Positions 1 through 9,743 of a stretch of 64,000 nt of DNA are shown here, in pieces. The notes under the pieces are model-generated. The model did no database searches, was not told the origin of the DNA, and was given only the letters and a program-made list of their open reading frames with translations. This DNA comes from Trichodesmium sp050015975 (lineage in GTDB: Bacteria > Cyanobacteriota > Cyanobacteriia > Cyanobacteriales > Microcoleaceae): assembly GCF_050015975.1 (NCBI RefSeq), contig NZ_JBNHER010000196.1:1-64000 (forward strand), read 5' to 3'. A program made the position numbers and the translations under genes. Each line of letters opens with the position of its first letter. Positions within the stretch are counted from its first letter, which is position 1.

Positions 1-53
1 ATCGCTCTATTTAGTATACGCTATATATAGTGTCTTTGCGTAAGTCCTGTTTA

Positions 54-1155
54 TTTACCACCTCTGAATGCAGCAGTAGCGATCGCTGTGACTAAAGCCG
101 AATCTATTCCTCCACTTAAACCCAGAACAACTTTAGAAAAACCATACTTCTTCACATAATCTTTTACTCCTAAAACTAAAGCAGACCAAATTTCTTCATC
201 CTCACTTTCTGGCAAATTTATATTTTCAAAATTCACTGAGATTAAATCTTTTTTTGCCGAATTAAATTCTACAACTGCCAAACTTGTCTCAAAAGCTTTA
301 GCATGATAAATAATATTTCCAGCACTATTAAAAACCACACTACAACCATCAAAAATTAGATCGTCATTCCCACCAACTTGATTAACATAAATAATTGGTA
401 TTTGATAACGATTCGTACTATGTTCAAACATTGCCTCTCGCAATTTTTGTTTTCTGACTCGATAGGTAGAAGCTGACATATTAATCACAAAATTAACCTG
501 TTATTCCGCCAATTCTTTCATTGGATCACAAGTATAATTTCGCTTTCCCCAAAATTCTGCATCATTCCACAAATCTTCGCAAATAGTCACACCAACTTTA
601 GCTGAATATTCTGATATTTCAGGAGAAATTTCTAATGTAAAAAAATCGCTAGTGTTACCCGGTTCAAAATATCGGTCTTCGTCAAAGACATCATAAGTAG
701 GTAAAAGTCGTTTATGAAATATTTGTTTAACTTTTCTATTGGCTAATAAAGCTGCACTATTACAGTGCTTTTCAGTTGAGTAGACCACAAAAATGTTGTA
801 GGAGTAAGGAGTAAGGAGTAATGAGTCAGTATGATTGTGGTTTATTCATATGAAAAACGCTGTAAATAATGATTTTTCTCCATTTTTAGCAGCTTGAGAA
901 TTAAAAATTACAGTTCCTACTAAAACTGCTATTTCTGATGGTAAATCTTGAGCTAACTTTTCTAATTCTACAGCAGCAGCTTCTATTAAACTACGATAAA
1001 TTAATAAATCTCGTGGCGGATAACTTATAAATGATAATTCTGGAGTTATCATCAACTTAGCATCTAAACTTTGTGCTTTTTGTGCAGAATCAAAAATTAA
1101 TTGGGCATTGCCGGAAATATCACCAATAACAGGATTAAGTGGAAGTGAAATTTAC
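54..1155 (-). pseudogene. nadE: Decayed glutamine-dependent NAD+ synthetase
   Basis: This is a remnant of NadE, which makes NAD+ from deamido-NAD+ using glutamine. Three pieces lie in one minus-strand frame. The N-terminal amidase part (NPVIGDISGNAQLIF, then MITPELSFISYPPRDLL) runs from about 1150 to 849. The middle, with the amidase lysine and cysteine regions (HKRLLPTYDVFDEDRYFEPG; VGVTICEDLW), covers 788-504. The start of the synthetase domain, with the PP-loop LGLSGGIDSALVTAIA, covers 488-54. They are separated by an in-frame TGA at 846-848 and an in-frame TAA at 501-503. About 20-25 foreign codons between the first two pieces contain a GGAGTAA heptamer array at 801-828. Homology stops just after the PP-loop, near 62, so most of the synthetase domain is missing. 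The bases beyond read acaggacttacgc on the minus strand, which looks like the end of an interspersed element. The start codon region is also degraded. A functional copy must lie elsewhere. Confidence 0.88.
801..828. repeat. GGAGTAA heptanucleotide array inside the nadE remnant
   Basis: The unit GGAGTAA is repeated three times, followed by a variant TGAGTCA. It sits in extra sequence between two halves of the NadE amidase domain, next to an in-frame stop, so it probably arrived with or after gene inactivation. It is the same class of short tandem repeat (STRR) found elsewhere in this window. Confidence 0.75.
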
Positions 1156-1247
1156 AGTAGATTTTGAATGTGGTTTTAATTAGGAACTTATTTAATCAAA
1201 ATTCCTAATTAAAGTCAGATGCAATAATGGTCTAATAGCTACAATTA

Positions 1248-2430
1248 TTGCTTTACTAAATCTTTGCCAAAACGGTGTCAAAAATTGGCAATTGATGCTT
1301 GTGGGAATACATATTCTCCACAATGTAGATCCCCAGCTTCAAATTCTAATTCTTGCAACATTTGATAATGTAATTGAGACTATTCTCCATCACAAATTCC
1401 TACAGTAGCTTCCAGTTGCTCGAACTTAGATGATAGTAAACCAGAAAAAACACAACCCATAATATTAAAAGGATTTGAATTGAAAATTGCTGCCTTTTGA
1501 ACATTATTCATCATCTTTTCTACAGAGGATGGTAAATAGATTGTTTTTTTCAGAGGAGATAGCGATCGCAATACTCTACCCTCACTAAATAAGATATCTT
1601 CTTGTTCCTGAAAACGTTGAATAGCTTGTTCTTCCGAAAAACAATGAGGATCAGAATCATCAACAATTAATGTACCAGGTTTAACCTGCATAATATCTAA
1701 TACATTAGCCACATTTGTAGCACCAACAATTAAAGTAGCATCGTAAATTTGTTCGGGAACTGTTGTTTTTGATAATGCCAAGTTTATCTGACCTTTAAAA
1801 CCAAATTTTTGCACTAATTCTTGTTTAATATTTTCCAAAAATTCTAACTTACTATAAACATCACAAAGAGTAATTTCTTGAGGAGGTGGTAAGCATTTCA
1901 ACATTAACGGCAGCACATTCATTTCCACAGAACCTAAGCCAATAAATCCTACTTGTTGTGCCCTTAAATTTCGTCCACTGTGCTCACATATCTTCTTAAT
2001 AGTAAGTACAACAGTAGCACCAGTTGTTCTATGTCCAGTCGTAATTTTTGGTAAATCCTGACGATTAGCAATCGCCTTAGCAATTGCAGAACCATAATCA
2101 GTAGCAGAAGGAATTAAGCCAGTCAAAGCAACACATTTAGCACCAATTGTTGAAGCTTTAGAAATGGCTTAAACAATTGTACTTACTAGAGCATCTCAAT
2201 CGCCATATAGCTCGGAACTAAATCAAGGTAAAATTATTGCACCAATTTTACCAAAATCAGTTTTTATAACACTTCTTAAAAGTGGCATATTTTCAAATAA
2301 ATTTTCAATAACATAATTCAGACTAATACAATTATTTTCTAAATCATATTCATTTAAGTAACCAAAAGCTACAGAATCGACTGCTGAGATTTTATCCACA
2401 GAAAATAAAGATAATAAAGAGCGAGATTCA
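1248..2430 (-). pseudogene. Decayed Rossmann-fold oxidoreductase, acyl-ACP reductase-like
   Basis: A single minus-strand frame of about 395 codons reads as one protein interrupted by in-frame stops and no frameshift. The N-terminal part includes AVDSVAFGYLNEYDLENN and LLRSVIKTDFGKIGAIILP. The middle has GLIPSATDYGSAI and the motif TTGHRTTGATVVL, followed by a nucleotide-binding turn, VGFIGLGSVEMNVLPLML. The tail reads ELEFEAGDLHCGEYVFPQAS. Order and spacing resemble cyanobacterial long-chain acyl-ACP reductase (AAR), whose TTGNTHTAY and GATGDIGSA motifs lie at matching places, but a shikimate-dehydrogenase-like enzyme is also possible. Stops fall near 2226 (TGA), 2196 (TGA), 2169 (TAA), 1380 (TAG) and about 1275 (TGA), with a further TAG near the likely N-terminus. 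The longest open stretch is 1380-2126. The gene is not expected to work. The exact family is uncertain. Confidence 0.7.
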
Positions 2431-2458
2431 AATTGCTATATAATTCCCACTATTTCCT

Positions 2459-3403
2459 TTATTTTAGCCAAGGGCGGGTTATTTGTTCTAATTGATTAAA
2501 TTCATCTTGACTAATTTTCCAACCTGTAGCTCCAATATTTTGTCGTACCTGTTCGGCATTTTTGCAACCAACAATTGGAATAACATTGTCTTGACAAATC
2601 AACCAATTTAACGCCACTTGTGCTGGAGTTTTATCATATTTTTTTCCTATTTTTGTTAACAATGATATTACAGGTTCTATTTTTTCTAACTCACTTTTAT
2701 TAAAATCAGGTCTTGGTTTACGACCGTCTGTAGGTAATTGATCAACTGTGTATTTGCCAGTAAGTAATCCTTTAGCTAAAGGACAAAAAGCTAAAATTGT
2801 AATTCCTAATTCCTTTGCTTTATCGAGAAATCCTTGAGTTTCTATTTGACGGTATAGAAGAGAATATTTCAATTGATTTGTTGCTAATTTGACGCCCTGC
2901 GCTCCCAATATTTCATAAGCTTTTTGCATTTGTTCTAGAGAATATTTACTGACACCAACAGCTTCAATTCTGCCATTTTTTACTTCATCTGCCAAGGTAT
3001 TTAATAACGTTTTTTGACTCATCAAGTAAGTCAAAGGCCAATGGACTTGGTATAATTGAATTTTTGGCAGTCTTAATCGTTCCAAACTAGCAGTTAAGGC
3101 ATTAGTAACAGAAAATGGAAAAAAACGCCACAATCTTGGTGCATATTTACTAGAAATTTGTACTGGTTGTTCAGTTGTTTGCATAAATTTTGCTAGTAGT
3201 TCTTCTGATAAACCTTTGCCATAACTTTCCGCAGTATCAAAGAAATTTATCCCCCCATCTAAAGCTGCTTTAAAAGCTCCTTCTAATTCAGCTTCACCGT
3301 ACTCAATGCCATAACTATTAGATGATGTGTTAACCCATGATAAAGTGCCAATAATTATCGGAGTGATAGCTAATTGATTTTTGTTAAAATCTGTCGTTAC
3401 CAT
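2459..3403 (-). CDS. Aldo/keto reductase
   Basis: This 314-residue protein is of normal length for the aldo/keto reductase superfamily, NADPH-dependent TIM-barrel enzymes that reduce aldehydes and ketones. The catalytic tetrad is visible: Asp56 and Tyr61 in FFDTAESYG, Lys86 in ISSKY and His121 in VHWP. The phosphate-binding end is present as IPIVGCKNAEQVRQNIGA. It lies 294 bp downstream of the last NRPS of the cluster, on the same strand. That NRPS ends in a thioester reductase, which releases an aldehyde or alcohol. A role in reducing the released aldehyde, or in tailoring, is therefore plausible, but this is inferred from position alone. It may instead be a general detoxification enzyme unrelated to the cluster. 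Confidence 0.85.
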   Translation of the reverse strand: MVTTDFNKNQLAITPIIIGTLSWVNTSSNSYGIEYGEAELEGAFKAALDGGINFFDTAESYGKGLSEELLAKFMQTTEQPVQISSKYAPRLWRFFPFSVTNALTASLERLRLPKIQLYQVHWPLTYLMSQKTLLNTLADEVKNGRIEAVGVSKYSLEQMQKAYEILGAQGVKLATNQLKYSLLYRQIETQGFLDKAKELGITILAFCPLAKGLLTGKYTVDQLPTDGRKPRPDFNKSELEKIEPVISLLTKIGKKYDKTPAQVALNWLICQDNVIPIVGCKNAEQVRQNIGATGWKISQDEFNQLEQITRPWLK

Positions 3404-3697
3404 AAATTCTATATTTTTGCTAAAAAAATGAACTATTGAGGGATTACTTGAAACCCATATTATGTAAATTAGTCTAAAAAAATACTGTAATCGATAGTAT
3501 TTTTTAGGATGGATTAGGTAAAGTTTAATAGTAATTTTGGTGTTGCATTATTAAGGGATGACTTTGATATTTTCCTGAAAATTTGCCCTGATTTTTCAAA
3601 AGCTTCAGTTTCTGCAAATTCAATTATCATCCCGCAATTATGCAACTCCCTTATTTCTATTTCCTATTTACGCTTATTCCTAAAATTGTTTATTTCA

Positions 3698-6600
3698 TTA
3701 ACTTGAAGACTGCTGTAAATATTGAAGCATAGTTTGAATATATTTCTTATTTATAGAAGTAAACATGATGTTACTACCAGCTAATCCATTTTTAGTATTA
3801 CTATTATCAATAGTTATTGATTTTTTATCTGACTTTTCTTCTGGAGATTTTTGATTATTCAACTCCAAATTTAAAAGATAAAAAGCATAATATGAATTTT
3901 CTGGAGAAGTTGATAATTTTTTTATCCAATCGTTTAAGGAAACTTTCTTCACCGAAGAATCTAATGAGCAAATACAATCAAATAGATTATTATAAGATCC
4001 AGGTTCAGGGTGAGTTAAATGAAAAGCTTTACCTAAAGATTTCTCTTGTTGAGACAGATGAACAATTGCTTGAATGGCTTCGTTTACAGGAACCCAACCA
4101 ATTTTTTCGTCTTCTAGAGTTGGTACCATTCCTAGTTGAATACAACCTTGAATCATGCGACAAATTCTATCATTAATATTACTGACACCAGTGTTAGTAT
4201 CTCCTGTTATCATTCCTAGTCGATAGATACAGGTAGGAATTCCTCTATCTTGTGCTGCCATTATCAATTTTTCTGCTACCCATTTACTGTGTGTATAACC
4301 TTTTTCATTCCAGGGAAATTCACTGAGAGTATCGGATTCAAAAATAATTGTACTTTCAGAATTATTAGGTAATGATAAAACTGAAAGAGTAGACATAAAA
4401 TGTACGGGTTTTACATGAATTTTACTAGCTAATCTTAAAATTTCTTGAGTACCTAAAACATTAGCTGGTTTGAGTACACTATAGGGATAAATATGATTAA
4501 CCAAAGCTCCATTATGATAAATAACATCAATTTGATTAGCTAGATAGTTAAATTGCTCTATTGATAGTCCTAAAGATTTTGCGGACAAATCTCCCACAAG
4601 AGGGATAATTCTGGAGCTAAATGCTTCATCCCAAAGGAAATATGATTCTAGTTTACTTTGCAGTTTTTGTTTGGCTGAATTAGTATCAGTGGCACGAACT
4701 AAGCAATAGATATTTGCCGAAGTTTTTTGGAGTAATTCATTCAGTAAATAAGTTCCAATAAAACCAGTTGCTCCTGTCAATAAAATATTATTTGGATTAA
4801 TAATATTTTTACCAACTATGGTCGCAGGAACAATGGTAGGGTCTAAAATTGCTTCTGCATTGAAATTAATTTCTTGATCATCGGGTATAGCATTAGAAAC
4901 GTCGGAGGGAATATAATCACTTACTTCTATAGACTGACAATGTTGTATAATTTCTCGTAATTTTTCAACATAACATTCAGCTAAATTTTTGATAGTATTT
5001 TGATGGTGAATAGCAGAACTATAAGTCCAATTAAGTTGCAATTTCCCCCCAGAAACCAAGCCATTTATATCAAGAAGATAAGAGCGAGTTCCCTTTAAAC
5101 TACGACCAATTCCACGAGACTCGGAAGCAGGTTTAAATAAAGAAGATGGCTGTAAATTTCCATCAAATTGACCTAAATAATTAAACCTGATATCACTTTT
5201 TGGCAAATCCTGTAGTTGATTAACAGTTTCCTCATCGCTGAGATAGCGCAATAAACCATATCCAATTCCACCATTAGGAATTGCCCGTAATTTCTCCTTC
5301 ACTATTTTCAAAGCATCTCCTACTTCTACATCTGCGTGTAAATTTAATCCCACTGGAAATATAGAAGTAAACCAACCAGTTGTGCGCGAAAGGTTCACGT
5401 CGGAGAAAATATCCTCCCGTCCATGACTCTCCAAATCTAGCAGTAGGGAAGGATTTCTTGTTTGTTGTTGCCAAGCTAGCACTAAAGCTGTTAGCAGCAC
5501 ATCATTAATTTGAGTTTGATAAACTGCTGGCACTTCCTGAAGTAAAGCTTGAGTTTCTTCTACAGTTAGTGCAACTGATACTGTTTTAGATAGTGCTACA
5601 GTATTATCCCCCTCTGGATAATCTTTTTGCAGATAAGTGACAGGTTGACTAAGTTCTTTTATCCAATAGTTTAGTTCTGATTTCAGTTCTTCTGACTTAG
5701 CATAATCGCCTAATTTTTCAGACCATTTTTTAAACGAAGTTGTTTTTCCAGGTAGTTTAATTTCGCTACCTTGACTAAGTTGTTGGTAAACAGTTTGAAA
5801 GTCTTCGAGCAAGACGCGCCAAGAAATACCATCCACAACTAAATGATGAATTGCTAGTAATAGACGGTTTGACTGATTTCCAGGAAATTCAAACAAAGCG
5901 ACTTTTATCAATTCTTGGGAGAGGTTAAGACTTGCTTGTATTTGAGTTGCTAAATCTTCAAATTCTGAATCATCGGTAACAGCTATTCGGACAAAAGGTA
6001 TTTGCTCCTTGGGTTCCTCTAAAAATTGTTGCCACTTTTCTTTATCCTGCACAAACCGTAACCGCAAACCATCGTGATGTTGTAGGAGATGGGATAAAGT
6101 TTCTTCTAATAATGTGAGATTAATTTCTGGGGAGACTTCCAGCAAAACTGATTGATTCCAATGATGTGCTTCTGGTAGATTTTGCTCAAAAAACCAATGC
6201 TGGATGGGAGTAAGGGGAACTTCGCCTGTAACAATTCCTTGTTCTGCAATAAAAGCAGGGAGCGCATCAATAACAGTGCTTAATTTAGCGATCGTTTGAT
6301 ATGCAAATAATTGTTTGGGAGTTATATTCAAACCAACTTGGTTAGCTTTGGCAATTACCTGAATACCTAGAATTGAATCACCTCCTAATCCAAAAAAGTT
6401 GTCGTTGATGCTGACTTTTTCTATTCTCAGTACCTCTGCCCAAATTTCTGCCAGTTGCTTTTCTACTGTGCTAGTAGGAGCAATAAAAGTATTTTGACTG
6501 AGAATTGTTTCGGGAGTAGGAAGTGCTTGACGATCGATTTTACCGTTAGCTGTCAGAGGTAATGATTTGAGTGGTACAAATGTTGAGGGTATTGTCGGTT

Positions 6601-9493
6601 CTGGTAGTTTTGCTGTGAGAAAATCTCGGAGTTTTTCACTCACAGATTCTAATTCTTGGTTTAAAACAATATAAGCTACCAACCGTTGGCGCTCTGGTTC
6701 ATCTTTTCGGAGTATAACTACAGTTTCTGTTACTGCTGGATGTTGGTTAATTGCGGTTTCTATTTCTCCCAACTCTACGCGGAAACCGTGGATTTTAATC
6801 TGGTTGTCAATGCGTCCGAGAAATTCTATATTTCCATCTGGCAAATACCGAGCTAAGTCTCCAGTCTTATATAACCTCTTCCCTTCTGACTTCTGACTTC
6901 TTTCTTCCTTTACATATTCTGACTCCGTACGGACGTTGCATGCAACGTCCCTACCTCCTGACTCCTTCCAGATAATAAATTTTTCTGCTGTCAACTCTGG
7001 ACGGTTGAGATAACCACGACTTAATCCTGCTCCACCAATATGCAGTTCCCCTGCTACTCCAATGGGTACTGGTTCCTGATGTTTATCTAATATATGGATG
7101 TAGGTATTAGCAATCGGGCGCCCCAAAGGTACTGTTTTGGCATAACTGTTATATTCTCTTCCTGTAGCAGAAGGAAGTTCCATATTCTGTAATTTAAGGG
7201 TAGTTACGCCGACGGTGGTTTCACTGGGGCCGTAATGATTAAAAATTTGCAGATCGGGTGCTAATTTTTGGATGCGTTCTAATAATTGCCATGAGAGTGC
7301 TTCTCCTCCAAGAATTAGTCGTTGACGAGGCAGGATTTTTTCTGGATCGGATGAAGATAAGAGCGCTCCCAAATGGGAAGGTACTATTTTCATGCAGTCG
7401 ATGGGATGATTGCTGAAATAGTCTGTCAGAGCTTCCGCATCAAAAACACGTTCTTCTGAGATTATATGCAGACATCCTCCAGAACATAAGGCAGGAAAAA
7501 CAACAGTGTTTCCGAGATCGGCAGCAAATGTAGAGATTATTGCGTATGTAGCAATAGTAAATTCTAGTCTGTCTTGAATACTGTAGATATAATTGAAAAG
7601 TTGTTGATGTTCGACTGCGACTCCTTTCGGTTTTCCAGTGGAACCGGAAGTGTATATTATATAGATGAGGTTTTCTGGGGTAACTTCGCTGCTAGGGTTT
7701 TCCGTGCTTTCCTGAGAAATTTTATCCCAGTCGCTGTCGAGACAGATTTTTTCTATTTCATTATTGGATAAATTTTTGACTAAGTACTGTTTAGTTAGAA
7801 CTACTGGTGCGTTAGCATCTTGTAATCTGAAACTCAGATTTTCTAGAGGTAACTTTGAATCTAGAGGTAGATATGCGCCTCCTGCTTTGAGTATTGCTAA
7901 GATGGCAATAATTATTTCTAGGGAGCGATCGCTATAAATAGCAACTGGTACATCTGGTTTGATTCCTTGTCGTTGTAAATAATGGGCAAGTTGATTACTT
8001 TTAGCGTTGAGTTCAGCGTATGATATTTTTTGATCTTCAAATACAATGGCAATATTATCTGGATTTAGTTTTGCTTGTTCTTCAAATATCTTGTGAATAC
8101 ATTGATTGACTGGGTAAGTTTTTTGAGTATTGTTAAATTCAACCTGCAGTTGTTGTAAGTGACGATCATTGTTAATTTTTAACTGACTAATTTCTGCTGC
8201 TGTATTTTCAACAGCACCAGTTAATAATGTTTGAAATTGTTCTCCTAATCTTTGGATATCCTCAAGATGATAAGCATTAGCATCGTAGTGAAATTCGGCG
8301 GTTAATTTGTCGCTTTTAGTAACAACCAGTTTGACTTGATATTTATCAATGCAAGTGTAAATTCTGTCTAGGGAAAAATTCGTATTGCCGGAAATATTGT
8401 TAAGTTCAATAAATTCAAAGCTCAGAGGTAAAAAACATTCCTCAGAGTAATTTTCTGTTGATGCAACAAATTGTTCCCATGTAAAATATTCCTGCCATTT
8501 TAAAACTTCAGATACGGATAATTTTACCCGTTCTAATAGTTGGTAAAACTTTAAATCTTCCTCGACTTGGCAAGACAAAGGTAAATGTTTAGCAAATAAT
8601 CCTAATGCCGTTTCTAATTCTTCATATCTACGACCATTCCCGACAATACCTAGTAGAATATTTGATTCTTTGGTAAGTCTGGAAATTAATGTTAACCAAC
8701 AAGTTAATAAAAAGTCAGATGTGGAAACATCAAGTTGCTTGGTAATACTTTCTATATTGTCAGCTAAATTTCCATCAATTGTAATTTTTTCAACTTGAGG
8801 TTGAAATTCTTCCGACTGTTTTGCAAAAGGAATTTCTAAATTAAAACGATGGGAAATATCTTGTTTTTGCCAATATTCCTTTCCTAGTTTAGCCTCCTCA
8901 GCTTCCAACAATTCATTTTGCCACTCAGCAATATCTGCATATTGTAATTCAGCTTCAGGTAATTCATTTCCTTCTAAACAAGCAGCATATTCTTGACTAA
9001 GTTCGTTGACTAAAATTTGCAGACTTTTTGAATCAGCATTTAGGGTGGGTAAATTAATTAGTAAAATCTGCTCTTCGGAAGACATTTTTACTAAAGATAC
9101 ATGAAATAGAGACCCTTGTTTTAAGTCAAAAATTTTCTGACTGAAACTTGACCAGATTTTTTCAAATTCTGCCATTTTTTGATTGGAATATACCTGAGTT
9201 AAATCATGTTCTTTTCCCCAGGAAATATTCACATCTCTAATAATTTGTACTCCTACTGTCATTCCTGGTAAGGAGTCAAAATTTGTCCGAAAAATTTCAT
9301 AGCGATCGCCTATTTTATTTAAGGCAGATTTGAGTATTTGTAAATCAAATTTACCAGAAATTGAAATTGCACATTTAGCTAAATATTTTGCCGTTGTTTC
9401 AGCTTGTTGTAAAAACCACAGATGTCGTTGTTGTGGAGATAGTCGATATCCTTCAGTAATTTCTGGTTCTGTTTCAGCTACCAAATTATTCAT
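3698..9493 (-). CDS. Terminal NRPS: degenerate C-A(Asp)-PCP-E-thioester reductase
   Basis: This 1931-residue NRPS ends the assembly line. Residues 14-430 form a condensation-fold domain whose HHxxxDG motif is replaced by LPTLNAD (148-154). It therefore cannot be an ordinary C domain and resembles the interface domains that dock aspartate beta-hydroxylases. The A domain covers about 465-990. Its pocket residues read D659 L660 T663 K702 I G H753 V G K985 (DLTKIGHVGK), nearly the aspartate code DLTKVGHIGK. The PCP serine is Ser1040 (LGGDS). The epimerisation domain covers about 1091-1525, with HHLVVDG at 1216-1222 and NYLGQFDG at 1438-1445. The thioester reductase covers about 1570-1900, with NAD(P)-binding GATGFIG at 1574-1580 and a YxxxK pair in GYTHSKW. 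The condensing domain for this module is apparently the last C domain of the protein at 11271-19115. Residues 841-872 are a repeat-encoded insertion between A6 and A7. There is no thioesterase, so release is reductive. Confidence 0.93.
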   Translation of the reverse strand: MNNLVAETEPEITEGYRLSPQQRHLWFLQQAETTAKYLAKCAISISGKFDLQILKSALNKIGDRYEIFRTNFDSLPGMTVGVQIIRDVNISWGKEHDLTQVYSNQKMAEFEKIWSSFSQKIFDLKQGSLFHVSLVKMSSEEQILLINLPTLNADSKSLQILVNELSQEYAACLEGNELPEAELQYADIAEWQNELLEAEEAKLGKEYWQKQDISHRFNLEIPFAKQSEEFQPQVEKITIDGNLADNIESITKQLDVSTSDFLLTCWLTLISRLTKESNILLGIVGNGRRYEELETALGLFAKHLPLSCQVEEDLKFYQLLERVKLSVSEVLKWQEYFTWEQFVASTENYSEECFLPLSFEFIELNNISGNTNFSLDRIYTCIDKYQVKLVVTKSDKLTAEFHYDANAYHLEDIQRLGEQFQTLLTGAVENTAAEISQLKINNDRHLQQLQVEFNNTQKTYPVNQCIHKIFEEQAKLNPDNIAIVFEDQKISYAELNAKSNQLAHYLQRQGIKPDVPVAIYSDRSLEIIIAILAILKAGGAYLPLDSKLPLENLSFRLQDANAPVVLTKQYLVKNLSNNEIEKICLDSDWDKISQESTENPSSEVTPENLIYIIYTSGSTGKPKGVAVEHQQLFNYIYSIQDRLEFTIATYAIISTFAADLGNTVVFPALCSGGCLHIISEERVFDAEALTDYFSNHPIDCMKIVPSHLGALLSSSDPEKILPRQRLILGGEALSWQLLERIQKLAPDLQIFNHYGPSETTVGVTTLKLQNMELPSATGREYNSYAKTVPLGRPIANTYIHILDKHQEPVPIGVAGELHIGGAGLSRGYLNRPELTAEKFIIWKESGGRDVACNVRTESEYVKEERSQKSEGKRLYKTGDLARYLPDGNIEFLGRIDNQIKIHGFRVELGEIETAINQHPAVTETVVILRKDEPERQRLVAYIVLNQELESVSEKLRDFLTAKLPEPTIPSTFVPLKSLPLTANGKIDRQALPTPETILSQNTFIAPTSTVEKQLAEIWAEVLRIEKVSINDNFFGLGGDSILGIQVIAKANQVGLNITPKQLFAYQTIAKLSTVIDALPAFIAEQGIVTGEVPLTPIQHWFFEQNLPEAHHWNQSVLLEVSPEINLTLLEETLSHLLQHHDGLRLRFVQDKEKWQQFLEEPKEQIPFVRIAVTDDSEFEDLATQIQASLNLSQELIKVALFEFPGNQSNRLLLAIHHLVVDGISWRVLLEDFQTVYQQLSQGSEIKLPGKTTSFKKWSEKLGDYAKSEELKSELNYWIKELSQPVTYLQKDYPEGDNTVALSKTVSVALTVEETQALLQEVPAVYQTQINDVLLTALVLAWQQQTRNPSLLLDLESHGREDIFSDVNLSRTTGWFTSIFPVGLNLHADVEVGDALKIVKEKLRAIPNGGIGYGLLRYLSDEETVNQLQDLPKSDIRFNYLGQFDGNLQPSSLFKPASESRGIGRSLKGTRSYLLDINGLVSGGKLQLNWTYSSAIHHQNTIKNLAECYVEKLREIIQHCQSIEVSDYIPSDVSNAIPDDQEINFNAEAILDPTIVPATIVGKNIINPNNILLTGATGFIGTYLLNELLQKTSANIYCLVRATDTNSAKQKLQSKLESYFLWDEAFSSRIIPLVGDLSAKSLGLSIEQFNYLANQIDVIYHNGALVNHIYPYSVLKPANVLGTQEILRLASKIHVKPVHFMSTLSVLSLPNNSESTIIFESDTLSEFPWNEKGYTHSKWVAEKLIMAAQDRGIPTCIYRLGMITGDTNTGVSNINDRICRMIQGCIQLGMVPTLEDEKIGWVPVNEAIQAIVHLSQQEKSLGKAFHLTHPEPGSYNNLFDCICSLDSSVKKVSLNDWIKKLSTSPENSYYAFYLLNLELNNQKSPEEKSDKKSITIDNSNTKNGLAGSNIMFTSINKKYIQTMLQYLQQSSS
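6872..6976. repeat. Palindrome plus heptamer insertion in the A domain
   Basis: A repeat-derived segment lies between the codons for AEKFI and RLYKTGDL. It contains the perfect 20-bp palindrome GGACGTTGCATGCAACGTCC at 6931-6950, flanked by GACTCC-type heptamers. It stays in frame and encodes WKESGGRDVACNVRTES plus a short tail. The same element sits at the same place in the A domains near 13442 and 27377. Confidence 0.85.
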
Positions 9494-9743
9494 ATTTTTA
9501 TTCCTTATTATTTTTTAGTAGTTTTTTTTAGTAGTTAGTCGTTAGGAGTCAGTAGTTTTTTTAGTAGTTATTATAAGCTCGTAGTAGGGCTTCAGCCCGA
9601 ACTGTAGATAGGGCTTCAACCCTACTACTAAAAAAACTTTATTATAAGTGGATTATCCGAACATAATATTAGTCGTTAGGAGTCAGTAGAAGTAGCTCTT
9701 AAGATCATTTTTTGACTTTATAATTTCCTTGCTTAAATTCTTA
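9494..9743. repeat. Intergenic repeats with the TAGTAGGGCTTCAGCCC element
   Basis: This spacer is filled with tagtagtttttt tracts, GTTAGGAGTCAGTAG stretches and an element at 9581-9628. The element begins GTAGTAGGGCTTCAGCCC and ends AGGGCTTCAACCCTACTAC, giving complementary outer arms and an internal hairpin. Relatives occur at 19150-19201 and 19244-19264. No gene or clear promoter is visible. Confidence 0.7.

Noticed and set aside
51..1055. Three separate small genes at the left edge
   Set aside because: All read in one frame as successive parts of NadE, with stops and an insertion between them, so they are one pseudogene.
3817..4176. Plus-strand open frames inside the megasynthase genes, such as this one
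   Set aside because: They lie antisense to well-supported NRPS/PKS domains, show no recognisable domains, and are expected by chance in long AT-rich genes.
8900..9493. An ordinary condensation domain at the N-terminus of the terminal NRPS
   Set aside because: The catalytic HHxxxDG is absent (LPTLNAD), so it cannot catalyse normal condensation.
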